From NCBI RefSeq assembly GCF_900156075.1, contig NZ_FTMM01000006.1, forward strand, positions 62,001 through 126,000: a DNA stretch of 64,000 bases, in the 5' to 3' direction. The DNA comes from Chryseobacterium sp. RU37D. Its GTDB lineage: Bacteria > Bacteroidota > Bacteroidia > Flavobacteriales > Weeksellaceae. Under the pieces are notes generated by a model, which worked only from the letters and a program-made list of their open reading frames with translations, was not told the origin of the DNA and did not search any database. Numbering within the stretch: the stretch's first letter is position 1; every line of letters starts with the position of its first letter. Of this stretch, positions 1 through 8,174 are shown piece after piece. The position numbers and the translations under genes are program-made.

Positions 1-145
1 ATTATGAAAAAATTAGGAAAATAAAGTATAATCCAAAATCGTCTTAAATAATTATAAAGTACGTTAAATAAAGCCTTTGCATATACTATTCAATCTAAGT
101 GTGTCGTTTTAAAAACATTAAACAACCATTTAAAATATTAGTGTT

Positions 146-457
146 ATGAAAAAGTTAGTTTTAACAGCAGCGTTTACATTAGTCGGCGTAATCGCAGTAT
201 CGGCACAGACGGGTACTCCTCAGAACTCGTCTCAAAATCCTAATAACCAAGCGACTACTCAAGTACAACAGGACACACAGGCAACTTTGGGAATTCAAAA
301 CCAAAATACCACAGCAACAGCGGCTGCCGTGGATGTAGCTCCGGCTACTGCAACTGATGCCTCAGCAAGCGTAAGTGCAGATACAAGTCTGGAAGCAACA
401 AAACCGGCAGATGCTACAAAAGAAGAAAAGAAATCTAAAAAGAAAAAGTCAAAGTAA
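146..457 (+). CDS. Small secreted protein with Lys-rich tail
   Basis: This 103-residue protein has an N-terminal signal peptide ending near VSAQ (about residues 1-20). A low-complexity stretch rich in Thr, Asn, Gln and Ala follows, then a strongly basic end (EEKKSKKKKSK). No domain is recognised. It is probably exported to the periplasm or cell surface, where the basic tail could contact a polyanion, but that is a guess. It resembles the next gene downstream (638-883) in signal peptide, composition and tail, so the two look like tandem paralogues. A terminator follows directly, so it is probably transcribed alone. Confidence 0.75.
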   Translation: MKKLVLTAAFTLVGVIAVSAQTGTPQNSSQNPNNQATTQVQQDTQATLGIQNQNTTATAAAVDVAPATATDASASVSADTSLEATKPADATKEEKKSKKKKSK

Positions 458-482
458 GTATTTAAAAAAAGTAGAAATGAAG

Positions 483-512
483 ATCCTGAGACATAAGGTC
501 TCGGGATTTTTT
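483..512 (+). terminator. Rho-independent terminator after the first Lys-tailed gene
   Basis: A 10-bp stem (ATCCTGAGAC pairing with GTCTCGGGAT, including one G-T pair) with a 5-base loop is followed by a T run. Confidence 0.85.
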
Positions 513-637
513 ATCCTTTTACAATGTAATTTGTCTTAAATAGGTACAAATAAAATTAAAAAAAATAATTTTATTTGTTTTTAATGTGAAAATTATACTA
601 TCCTAAACACGCCAAAATTCACTAAATATTATTTATT

Positions 638-883
638 ATGAAAAAGTTAATCTTAGCAACAGTATTTGCAGTAACCATGACGGTATCGGCGCAAACAACA
701 CCAAAACAAAGAGTAGACACTACCATACCCGACACCACAAGGAATAATGATATACGGAATGATAACATGAACAACAACACTAATAACAGGGATCAGTCAA
801 AAACAACAGACACTACCGGAAATTGGAAGAACAAAAATGCCGTAAAAGGCGAAAAAAATCTAAAAAGAAAAGTAAATAGATAA
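638..883 (+). CDS. Small secreted protein, paralogue with shifted C-terminus
   Basis: This 81-residue protein has a signal peptide very similar to the 146-457 product (MKKLILA... to VSAQ). A polar Thr/Asn/Asp-rich body follows, and the end is basic (GEKNLKRKVNR). The tail is coded across a run of seven A at 852-858. With eight A the same DNA would read EKKSKKKSK and stop at 877-879, nearly matching the paralogue's tail. The present C-terminus may therefore come from a one-base deletion, a slippage variant or a sequencing error. Function is unknown. Confidence 0.7.
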   Translation: MKKLILATVFAVTMTVSAQTTPKQRVDTTIPDTTRNNDIRNDNMNNNTNNRDQSKTTDTTGNWKNKNAVKGEKNLKRKVNR

Positions 884-895
884 AATTAAAAAAGT

Positions 896-925
896 CCTGA
901 AGCACAATGTTTCAGGTTTTTTTTT
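896..925 (+). terminator. Terminator overlapping the end of the opposing gene
   Basis: CCTGAA pairs with TTCAGG around a 9-base loop and is followed by nine T. The T run and the second arm also encode the last codons and stop of the minus-strand DUF1801 gene. On the minus strand the hairpin is followed by a T run too, so it could work both ways. Confidence 0.8.
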
Positions 926-1277
926 GATCAATTTCTTTCATCCGGAAGTTCACAATTCTTATAATTAAATCTGAAGGTAAATCTTCATTTATGGGAAACT
1001 GCACGGCACCCTTCGAAAATTTGTAGTTATTTTCCTCAAAATCTTTTTCGAAATTCTTTATTCCTTCTGCTCCCGGATATAGTCCGATGTGTTTTTTATA
1101 TCCTGCAAAATAGATCAGCGGCATATTTTTATATTTAAAAGCGGGCATCTGATAACCGATATATTCTGTAATATTCTTGTGTTGGGACTGGATTAATTTT
1201 CTTAATTCTTTCAGCTTTCCTCCTATTTCAGGAAAAAGAAGAATATAGTCATCAATATTTTCAAAAGTATTTTTCAT
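912..1277 (-). CDS. DUF1801 (YdhG-like) domain protein
   Basis: This 121-residue protein matches the small DUF1801/YdhG-like fold, sometimes annotated as iron chaperone. Visible hallmarks are an N-terminal helix with FPEIGGKLKELRKLI, then YQMPAFKYKN and PLIYFAGYKKHIGLYP. Members are soluble and their biochemical role is poorly defined. The last residues (Q-K-K-T) and stop are read through the T tract and hairpin arm of the convergent terminator. No promoter motif was recognised upstream. Confidence 0.75.
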   Translation of the reverse strand: MKNTFENIDDYILLFPEIGGKLKELRKLIQSQHKNITEYIGYQMPAFKYKNMPLIYFAGYKKHIGLYPGAEGIKNFEKDFEENNYKFSKGAVQFPINEDLPSDLIIRIVNFRMKEIDQKKT

Positions 1278-1378
1278 ATCTTAAATGTAATAAATTACTT
1301 AATATGTGATTTATAAAACCTGTTAGGTTGTGAATAGAATTTTCCAACAAAAGTTCAAATAATTTTAATGAAAACAAA

Positions 1379-1403
1379 AAAGCGTTGAACAAATCAACGC
1401 TTT
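1379..1403 (-). terminator. Strong hairpin downstream of gdhA
   Basis: A perfect 10-bp stem (AAAGCGTTGA with TCAACGCTTT) and 5-base loop, followed by a T run on the minus strand. It probably backs up the gdhA terminator at 1462-1485. Confidence 0.8.
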
Positions 1404-1461
1404 CTCCTTTCACTTTTTACTTTTATCCCATTTATAATCCCGGGAACAGGTTATAATTAAA

Positions 1462-1485
1462 AAGGTCGGGAATATTCCCAACCTT
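1462..1485 (-). terminator. gdhA terminator
   Basis: A near-perfect palindrome (AAGGT, one mismatch, then GGGAATATTCCC as the core) lies just past the gdhA stop, with T-rich sequence after it on the minus strand. Confidence 0.75.
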
Positions 1486-1491
1486 CAATTT

Positions 1492-2850
1492 TTATACTAC
1501 TCCTTGAGCTAACATTGCTTCTGCAACTTTCACGAATCCAGCGATATTAGCACCTTTTACGTAGTTTACATAGCCATCTTCCTCTTTACCGTAGTCTCTG
1601 CATGCTTTATGAATCCCGATCATGATCTCCTTTAATCTTGCATCAACCTCTTCAGAAGTCCAGTTCAGACGGATTGAGTTTTGAGTCATTTCTAATCCGG
1701 AAGTGGCAACACCTCCAGCATTAGAAGCTTTACCCGGAGAGAATAATACTTTATTATCAAGGAAATAATTGATTGCATCAAGTGTTGAAGGCATATTTGC
1801 GGCCTCAGTTACACAAACGCAACCGTTCCCAACCAATACTTTAGCATCTTCAAGATCAAGCTCATTCTGAGTTGCAGAAGGGATCGCAACATCACATTTC
1901 ACTTCCCAAGGACGCTTTCCTACATAGAATTCTGCAGAAGGGTATTTTTTAGCATAATCTTCAGCTCTGTTATTACCCGAAGCTCTTAACTCTAATAAAT
2001 AATCGATTTTTTCTCCATCGATCCCGTCCTTGTCATAAATATATCCGTCTGGTCCGGAAATAGTTACTACTTTTCCACCAAGCTCGTTTACTTTTTTGAT
2101 AACTCCCCAAGCTACGTTTCCAAAACCTGAAACTGATACTACTTTATCTTTAAATGTTTGCCCAATAGTCTTAAGCATTTGCTCTGCGAAGTAAACTACC
2201 CCGTAGCCAGTAGCTTCAGGACGTATTAATGAACCTCCGTAAGCAAGACCTTTTCCTGTAAGAACTCCTGTAAACTCGTTTCTGATCTTCTTGTACTGTC
2301 CGAATAAATATCCGATTTCTCTTGCTCCTACACCGATATCTCCTGCAGGAACGTCCGTCTCAGGGCCGATGTGCTTACACATTTCTGTCATGAAAGCCTG
2401 GCAGAAACGCATCACTTCCATATCAGATTTTCCTTGTGGATCGAAATCTGAACCTCCTTTACCACCACCCATCGGAAGGGTAGTCAAAGAGTTTTTAAAT
2501 ACCTGCTCGAAAGCTAAAAATTTAAGAACAGAAAGGTTTACTGTAGGGTGAAAACGGATTCCTCCTTTATATGGCCCGATTGCAGAATTCATCTGGATTC
2601 TGAAACCTCTATTTACCTGGATTTCTCCTTTATCATCAACCCATGGAACTCTGAAAATGATTATTCTTTCAGCCTCTGCCATTCTTTCAAGAAGCTTCAT
2701 TCCCGTGTATTCCTTTTTTGTCATAATAAATGGGATTACTGTAACGGCAACTTCTTTTACGGCTTGTAAAAATTCTGGCTCATTAGGGTTTTTGGCCTCA
2801 ATTTTTGCTATAAACTCTTGTATTTTCTGGTCAATATTATATTGTTCCAT
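1492..2850 (-). CDS. gdhA: NADP-specific glutamate dehydrogenase
   Basis: Cytoplasmic enzyme that makes glutamate from 2-oxoglutarate and ammonia. The 452-residue length is typical of the hexameric bacterial family. The substrate-binding block (IGPYKGGIRFHP, about residues 91-102) and the catalytic-lysine block (PMGGGKGGSDFDPQGKS, Lys near 131) are intact. The Rossmann motif SGFGNVAWG lies near residue 241, and the conserved GxxxSNAGGVATSGLEM region is near the C-terminus. The gene stands alone behind a good TTG/TAAATTTG promoter and has two terminators. With glnN in the same window it covers ammonia assimilation. NADP preference is inferred from family resemblance. Confidence 0.97.
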   Translation of the reverse strand: MEQYNIDQKIQEFIAKIEAKNPNEPEFLQAVKEVAVTVIPFIMTKKEYTGMKLLERMAEAERIIIFRVPWVDDKGEIQVNRGFRIQMNSAIGPYKGGIRFHPTVNLSVLKFLAFEQVFKNSLTTLPMGGGKGGSDFDPQGKSDMEVMRFCQAFMTEMCKHIGPETDVPAGDIGVGAREIGYLFGQYKKIRNEFTGVLTGKGLAYGGSLIRPEATGYGVVYFAEQMLKTIGQTFKDKVVSVSGFGNVAWGVIKKVNELGGKVVTISGPDGYIYDKDGIDGEKIDYLLELRASGNNRAEDYAKKYPSAEFYVGKRPWEVKCDVAIPSATQNELDLEDAKVLVGNGCVCVTEAANMPSTLDAINYFLDNKVLFSPGKASNAGGVATSGLEMTQNSIRLNWTSEEVDARLKEIMIGIHKACRDYGKEEDGYVNYVKGANIAGFVKVAEAMLAQGVV

Positions 2851-2876
2851 ATATTAGGGTTGAATATTATTGCCAA

Positions 2877-2906
2877 CAAATTTAATTTTTTTTTCAAAAT
2901 TCACAA
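2877..2906 (-). promoter_or_regulatory. gdhA promoter (Bacteroidetes type)
   Basis: On the minus strand, TTG at 2904-2906, a 19-base spacer, then TAAATTTG at 2877-2884. The box is 26 bases from the gdhA ATG. Confidence 0.75.
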
Positions 2907-3040
2907 CACCTGAATGAATAATTGTTTAAAATTTAATAATATAATGAGTTAATATTATTAAATTGATAATTAATATACATATTTTGATAATAATTAAATT
3001 TTATCTCTAAAACAATGCAATATTAAAAAATCATTAAATC

Positions 3041-4150
3041 TCAAATTGCGGCAAATTGCCTCCCGGAAAATGATTTTACTTTCCCCAAAAGCTCCAATTC
3101 CAAAATTATGGACAGAATTTTGTGTGAAGAAAGGTCGGATTTTTCCACAAGATCATCTAAAGAAATTTGAGGATTATCATAAATTGTTTTGAATATTAAT
3201 CGTTGGTTTTCAGGTAATTGTATATCTATCTCACGGGGTGAAAATAGTTCTTCGGTTTTATGTCTCGGCTGATTAAATCCTAAATAATCCACAAGGTTTT
3301 TTATCGTAGAAATAGCCGTTGCTTTATGCTGAAATATCAGATGATTACAGCCCTGGCTCTGCTTATCTGTAATCTTCCCAGGCAACGCAAAAACCTCACG
3401 GTTATAGTGATTTGCGAAAGTTATTGTGCTTATTGATCCTCCTCCAAAAGCTGTTTCTGCAACAATGGTGGCAGGAGAAATCCCGGCAACGATTCTGTTT
3501 CTCTGGATAAAGTTTTCCCGATCGGGTTTTCTGGAAGAATTGAATTCTGTGAACAAAGCTCCTCCTTCTTCAAGGATTTTCTCTGACAGCTTTTTGTTTT
3601 TAGCGGGGTATAAAAGATGAAATCCATGAGCCAAAACGGCAGCTGTAGGTATTTGAAAATGAAGAGATTGCTCGTGAACCTCTTTGTCGATCCCTAAAGC
3701 CAGCCCGCTTATTGAAATATAATCGCAGGACTGTGTTTCTTCAAAGAAATCATGGATGAACTGTTTTCCATAGGAGGTCATATTGCGGGTTCCTACAATG
3801 CTTAGCTTTTGTCTTGAATCGTCAAAAGTTCCTTTCTCGTAAAGGATTGCAGGCGCATCATCGCATTCGTTCAGTAATTTCGGAAAGTTGGGAAGATGCC
3901 TTAAATTAATTTTAATATTATTTTTTTCGCAAAACGAAAGCTCTTTTTCTGCAAATTTCAAATGTTCAGCATTCCCGATATCTGAAATCATTTTTTTGCC
4001 GATGCCGTCAAGTTTTTTATATTCTTTTGGGGTCATTTCCCAGGCTTCTTTTGCACTTCCGAATATGCGGACAAGCTTATGGAAATTAATATCACCAATT
4101 AAATAACATTCGCGCAGGGCGATGGAGTAGAGATGTTCTTCAGAATACAT
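3041..4150 (-). CDS. dprA: DNA-processing protein DprA
   Basis: DprA/Smf binds incoming single-stranded DNA during transformation and loads RecA. The 369-residue protein has an N-terminal helix-hairpin-helix-like region, then a Rossmann-like DprA core with SIVGTRNMTSYGK and SGLALGIDKEVHEQ. Further core motifs are RNRIVAGIS and the LPG block (FALPGKITDKQSQGCN). A C-terminal winged-helix-like segment (DNPQISLDDLVEKSDLSS) follows. It is monocistronic as far as can be seen. It suggests competence potential but does not prove it, because dprA is widespread. Confidence 0.95.
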   Translation of the reverse strand: MYSEEHLYSIALRECYLIGDINFHKLVRIFGSAKEAWEMTPKEYKKLDGIGKKMISDIGNAEHLKFAEKELSFCEKNNIKINLRHLPNFPKLLNECDDAPAILYEKGTFDDSRQKLSIVGTRNMTSYGKQFIHDFFEETQSCDYISISGLALGIDKEVHEQSLHFQIPTAAVLAHGFHLLYPAKNKKLSEKILEEGGALFTEFNSSRKPDRENFIQRNRIVAGISPATIVAETAFGGGSISTITFANHYNREVFALPGKITDKQSQGCNHLIFQHKATAISTIKNLVDYLGFNQPRHKTEELFSPREIDIQLPENQRLIFKTIYDNPQISLDDLVEKSDLSSHKILSIILELELLGKVKSFSGRQFAAI

Positions 4151-4164
4151 TTGTGTTGTTTTGA

Positions 4165-4196
4165 CAAATCTAGAGAATTTAATTTTTTTAATGCAA
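4165..4196 (-). promoter_or_regulatory. dprA promoter
   Basis: On the minus strand, TTG at 4194-4196, a 21-base spacer, then TAGATTTG at 4165-4172, 14 bases from the dprA start codon. Confidence 0.7.
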
Positions 4197-4308
4197 GAAT
4201 TGCAGGATTTTTAGTTTAAAATTAAAGTATCATTGTATAATTTTTAAATGATTTGAGACAAGATTCCTATGGAATAAAAGACTTTATGTTTTTGAGATTC
4301 AGAACTAC

Positions 4309-5079
4309 TTATTTTCCTCTCAACTCATCCAGACACTCCCAGATGTCGTCTTTTTTTTTGTAAGGTAATTCCATAAAATCTTCCGGATGATTTTCTTTGT
4401 ATTCCTGCCAAAGCTTATCATCTTTTTCATTATAATAATTAGGAAATTCCCAAATGAATTTTTTCTTTTTTTCGCCTACTTTTTTAAATGAGAAGGCAAG
4501 AATGCTTCCTACAATTGCACCCGCAAGGTGAGCCTGCCAGGAAATTTTACTGGGTTCCTCAAGATTTGAAAATAATTCTTCAGGCAGCATTCCCCAAACC
4601 AAACTTCCGTAATATAAAACAACGAGCAAAGAAATAGTAAGCAGTTTCATATTCCATTTAAAAACCCCGCTGAAAAAGAGGAAAAACGCAAGGACATACA
4701 CTACACCACTCGCGCCAATAGTACAGGTATACAGATAATCACCGGTCATTATGTCAATCGGAGGAAGAAGCCAGACCAAAAACCCTGTAGCCAGCCAGCC
4801 AATGATAAAAACTTTATTGGCAACCAAAGGATAAAACTGATAGAGTAAAAACATCAGAAAAGTAATAGGGATTGAGTTTCCTATAATATGGTCTATATTT
4901 CCATGTAAAAGAGGAGAAGTGATGATTCCTAAAAGACCTTCCGGCAATAATGGAATAATCGCCCCAAAGCAACTTTCAAAAAAACCGTGTAACTGCAGGA
5001 AATAGCCAAGCCACATGGCGGCAAGCATCAGCAAAGGGTATATAATAGCTTTTTTGGAAATTACATTATTTTTAAACAT
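4309..5079 (-). CDS. Rhomboid-family intramembrane serine protease
   Basis: This 256-residue membrane protein has about six hydrophobic segments. It carries the rhomboid catalytic pair: Ser in GASG (about residue 124) and His in QAHLAGAIVG (about residue 184). The family H-x3-N motif (HIIGN, about 64-68) is also present. It should cleave within membrane helices in the inner membrane; the substrate is unknown. The C-terminal 60 residues are cytoplasm-like, with FPNYYNEKDDKLWQEYK and Lys/Glu-rich sequence. No clear operon partner. Confidence 0.93.
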   Translation of the reverse strand: MFKNNVISKKAIIYPLLMLAAMWLGYFLQLHGFFESCFGAIIPLLPEGLLGIITSPLLHGNIDHIIGNSIPITFLMFLLYQFYPLVANKVFIIGWLATGFLVWLLPPIDIMTGDYLYTCTIGASGVVYVLAFFLFFSGVFKWNMKLLTISLLVVLYYGSLVWGMLPEELFSNLEEPSKISWQAHLAGAIVGSILAFSFKKVGEKKKKFIWEFPNYYNEKDDKLWQEYKENHPEDFMELPYKKKDDIWECLDELRGK

Positions 5080-5496
5080 GAAGATTTTACGTCAAATGGA
5101 AAGCCAATGATAAATTTCGGAAAATTTGGCGATGAATTTTTGTAGGTTTTAATTTATTTAAGACAAAAAGTAATGATTTTGATCACCAGCGAAGATAATT
5201 ATCATTTTCTGTCATTTTGAAACTGTGAAAGAAACTTGTTTTTAATGAATTATATGATAAATCTGGTTAAAATTTTTATTTTCAAAGATCTTTCCTCTTG
5301 CTTAAATAGGCAACAATAACCATAGCCCCATTGTAATGGTAACGAAGCGAAACAAAAGATATAGTGGAAAGCAGGAAATTGCTCCTAAAAAGGTTAAATA
5401 AGTTTGATATAAAATGTTTCTAAGTTGCCGTTTATTTTAGAAAAATTAAATTTAATATTTTTGTACAGAATTTTGTAAAAGAAAATTTTGAACCCC
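5080..5496. other. Divergent intergenic region with a flavobacterial intergenic element
   Basis: About 415 bp between the divergent rhomboid and DUF3078 genes. It holds a candidate -7 box for DUF3078 (TATTTTTG, 5456-5463) and the element at 5321-5393 described separately. No open frame with gene-like features was seen. Confidence 0.6.
5321..5393 (+). repeat. Possible conserved flavobacterial intergenic element
   Basis: The stretch contains CATAGCCCC at its start and AAAAGATATAGTGGAAAGC followed by AGGAAATTGCTCC near its end. From memory, very similar text (AGCCCCGAT..., AAAGATATAGCGGAAAGC..., GCTCC) recurs between genes in many Flavobacteriia. I cannot run a search to confirm this. There is only one copy in the window. 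Confidence 0.4.
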
Positions 5497-6426
5497 ATGA
5501 AGAAGTTTTTGTTAATTCTCCCCCTTTTCTTAGGGATTTTCACCAATGCGCAAGTCGTAATCATCGATACCGGAGCTGTAAAAATAGACACAATCAAACA
5601 CTGGTCAGTTGTAGGAAAGCAATCTCTAATGTTTAACCAGGCAGCCTTTTCAAACTGGGTTGGCGGTGGAGCTAACAACGTAGGATGGCTTGCGGGGGTA
5701 GATTATAATATTACTTACGAAAATGATAAAGATCTTTGGGAAAATATCATCCTTCTGAATTATGGGCAAAATGATACAAAAGGAGTTGGGGTAAGAAAAA
5801 CCCAGGATGTCATTAATGTTTCTACCAACTATGGAAGGAGGGTATCAAAAAGTTGGTATCTTTCTGTAGGAGCGGGCTTTCAGTCACAGTTTTCCGCAGG
5901 TTACGAAGATGGAAATAATCCCGAAGCTAAAAAAATATCCAATTTTATGGCTCCCGGCTACCTAAATTTCGGTATGGGTATCACATACAGACCTAATGAT
6001 AATATTAATGTCACCTTAAGGCCTACCAACGCGAGATGGACTTTTGTGCTGGATAAGGAGCTCCAAACAGCCGGAATCTACGGTTTAAAAGATGATGGAG
6101 ATACGTCACTATTGCAATTCGGTTTCCTGGGAACGGCTTATTATAAGATCAAATTAATGGAAAATGTTTCTATGACCAATACAGCCTCCGTTTTCTCTAA
6201 TTATCTGGATCATCCAGACAGATTCGTTTTAGCCTACGGAATGGTGCTTAATTTAAAGGTTAATAAATTTATTTCTTCAAATATAACGGTTGATGTCTTA
6301 TATGATCATAACCAGATTCAAAAAACACAGCTGAAGCAGACCTTAGGAATTGGTTTAGCATACACTTTAAATAATGGAGTAAAGCGTTCTGACAGAAAAG
6401 ACAGTCAATGGTGGTTGAAAAAATAA
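5497..6426 (+). CDS. DUF3078 domain-containing protein
   Basis: An exported 309-residue protein, probably an outer-membrane or periplasmic beta protein. The signal peptide starts at MKKFLLILPLFLGIF and ends near NAQ. The TTG nine bases upstream is a poorer start because the signal peptide begins at the ATG. The DUF3078 signature WSVVGKQSLMFNQAAFSNWVGGG is spread over residues 38-60 (key residues W, FNQ, FSNW and GGG). Alternating hydrophobic strands follow to the end. Function is unknown. It ends at a palindromic element that doubles as its terminator. Confidence 0.85.
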   Translation: MKKFLLILPLFLGIFTNAQVVIIDTGAVKIDTIKHWSVVGKQSLMFNQAAFSNWVGGGANNVGWLAGVDYNITYENDKDLWENIILLNYGQNDTKGVGVRKTQDVINVSTNYGRRVSKSWYLSVGAGFQSQFSAGYEDGNNPEAKKISNFMAPGYLNFGMGITYRPNDNINVTLRPTNARWTFVLDKELQTAGIYGLKDDGDTSLLQFGFLGTAYYKIKLMENVSMTNTASVFSNYLDHPDRFVLAYGMVLNLKVNKFISSNITVDVLYDHNQIQKTQLKQTLGIGLAYTLNNGVKRSDRKDSQWWLKK

Positions 6427-6467
6427 TCATTATTAATTTTAACTAAATATTTATAAATATCAATACG

Positions 6468-6521
6468 AGTGGGCTTTAGCCCACTTTTTTGATAAATACA
6501 GTCAAGATTGGCTTTAGCCAA
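6468..6521. repeat. Paired CTTTAG palindromes, copy 1
   Basis: AGTGGGC-TTTA-GCCCACT at 6468-6485, followed by six T and so able to act as a terminator. After 22 bases comes TTGGC-TTTA-GCCAA at 6508-6521. The same two-part layout recurs at 29424-29474. Confidence 0.8.
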
Positions 6522-6589
6522 AATTTAAACACAAATACCACAAATATTTTTCACAAATTTCACAATCCTCTATCATGCTTCTATAAGTG

Positions 6590-6615
6590 AAACGGCTTTG
6601 TGAAGCTTAAAACAT
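6590..6615. repeat. 26-bp dispersed repeat, copy 1
   Basis: The sequence beginning AAACGGCTTTGTGA is 24/26 identical to 42483-42508. Both copies are intergenic. Confidence 0.6.
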
Positions 6616-6720
6616 TGCTATCATTCCCTGAGTGAAAACGCTCTCGCAAACGAAAAATTGGCAGAATAAACTAAACCAAAACCTCACGGCTTAACGATAA
6701 AAAAGAAAATCAAAAAACAA

Positions 6721-6744
6721 AAGCACCCCAAAATTGGAGAGCTT
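6721..6744 (-). terminator. suf cluster terminator
   Basis: AAGCACCCC and GGAGAGCTT pair around a 6-base loop with one internal mismatch. A T-rich run follows on the minus strand, just past sufD. Confidence 0.7.
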
Positions 6745-6766
6745 CATATTTATCAATTATATATTG

Positions 6767-8101
6767 TTAAAACTCTATATCCACTTCAAGTTTCTCGGCC
6801 AAAAGCTTTGAAACTTTTTCTTTTAAAGGCTCAATATCAATGTTTTGCATCGCGTCATTTGCAAATGCATATAAAAGCAATGCCTGAGCTTCTTTTTTAG
6901 AGATTCCTCTTGCTCTTAAATAGAACAATGCATCTTCATTCAATTGTCCAACCGTACAACCGTGAGAACACTTCACATCATCTGCAAAAATCTCCAACTG
7001 AGGTTTTGTATCGATTTTAGCGCCTTCGCTTAATAAAACATTGTTATTTTGCTGATAAGCATTCGTTTTCTGAGCAATTTTATCTACAAAAACTTTTCCG
7101 TTGAAAACTCCATGAGAATTTCCGTTGAAAATACCTTTGTAATTCTGATAACTTTCACAGTTAGGCTGATTGTGGTGAACCGCCGTGTGGTGATCTACCA
7201 ACTGATCTTTCCCGATAATTGTGATTCCGTTCATGAATGAATTGATATTCGATCCATTTTGAATAAAATCTAAGTTATTTCTTACTAATTTACCTCCGAA
7301 AGAGAAAGTATTCACAGTCGTTAAACTGTCTTTTTCCTGTTTTGCGAAAGTATTGTCAATTAAGTAAGAAGTATCATTATCGTTTTGTAATTTATGCCAA
7401 TCCGCTTTTGCATTCGGATACGTGAAAATTTCTGTCACGGAATTTGTCAGAACATAAGTACTATCAAAATTGTGGTGACTTTCAATAATTTCCACTTTTG
7501 CACCTTCTTCTACGATTAATAAATTTCTCGTGTTGTAGAACGTGTTTTCTTCCTGATTCTGAGAAATATAGAAAATATGAATTGGTTTTTCAATCACAAC
7601 ATTTTTAGGAACTTTCAGAAAGAAACCATACTTACAGTAAGCCTGATTCAAATTCGTGAAAGCTGATTGATCTGCAGCAATTGTATTAAAATATTTCTCG
7701 AAAACATCTCTGTGCTTCTCATCATTCAAAGCATAATTAAATGAAAGAAACTCAACATTTTCAATCGAAACTTTTGATAATTCTTTATGAAGCTTACCGT
7801 TCACGAAAGTGATCCAGTCAAAATTTTCTTCACCCAAATGCAGTTCGTCCAATTGTTCTTTGGTGATATTATGACTTTCCTTCGGGAAAAAGTTGTAACC
7901 TTTTTCAGTAATCTCCTTTAGGTTGGTATATTTGTATTCTTCGTCTTTTTTCGTAGGAAAACCAGCTTTTTCGAACCTCTGAAGAGCAGCTTTTCGATCT
8001 TCATCCAGAAATCTGTGACGAAGACTTTCCAAAAATTCATTATGGTTTTCTATAATCTGTTCTTTTAATGCCATTACTGGTATATCTGTGGTTTGCACCA
8101 T
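6767..8101 (-). CDS. sufD: Fe-S cluster assembly protein SufD
   Basis: SufD is the scaffold partner of SufB in the SufBC2D complex that builds Fe-S clusters in the cytoplasm. The 444-residue protein has the family pattern: a helical N-terminal region, a long right-handed beta-helix core, and a C-terminal helical domain. That last domain carries the typical DDVKCSHGCTVGQLNEDALFY block and the ISKKEAQALLLYAFAND motif. It is last in the suf cluster, 73 bp after sufC. An internal start at MALKEQII (position 8074) is equally plausible. Confidence 0.95.
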   Translation of the reverse strand: MVQTTDIPVMALKEQIIENHNEFLESLRHRFLDEDRKAALQRFEKAGFPTKKDEEYKYTNLKEITEKGYNFFPKESHNITKEQLDELHLGEENFDWITFVNGKLHKELSKVSIENVEFLSFNYALNDEKHRDVFEKYFNTIAADQSAFTNLNQAYCKYGFFLKVPKNVVIEKPIHIFYISQNQEENTFYNTRNLLIVEEGAKVEIIESHHNFDSTYVLTNSVTEIFTYPNAKADWHKLQNDNDTSYLIDNTFAKQEKDSLTTVNTFSFGGKLVRNNLDFIQNGSNINSFMNGITIIGKDQLVDHHTAVHHNQPNCESYQNYKGIFNGNSHGVFNGKVFVDKIAQKTNAYQQNNNVLLSEGAKIDTKPQLEIFADDVKCSHGCTVGQLNEDALFYLRARGISKKEAQALLLYAFANDAMQNIDIEPLKEKVSKLLAEKLEVDIEF

Positions 8102-8174
8102 TTTTTCTTTTTTTGTTTGGCTGAAATTGTTAAACTAAGAGATTTCTGAATCTCTGAATTTCTTAATCTTTTAA

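Larger units (their letters stand above)
6427..6766. other. Convergent intergenic region carrying repeats
   Basis: This 340-bp stretch between two convergent genes holds the CTTTAG palindrome pair (6468-6521), a 26-bp sequence shared with 42483-42508, and the sufD terminator (6721-6744). No coding sequence was recognised. Confidence 0.7.

Noticed and set aside
1-23. Short frame ending IMKKLGK at the left edge
   Set aside because: It could be the end of an upstream gene, but too little is present to support a call.
5488-5496. TTG start for the DUF3078 gene
   Set aside because: The signal peptide begins at the ATG three codons later.
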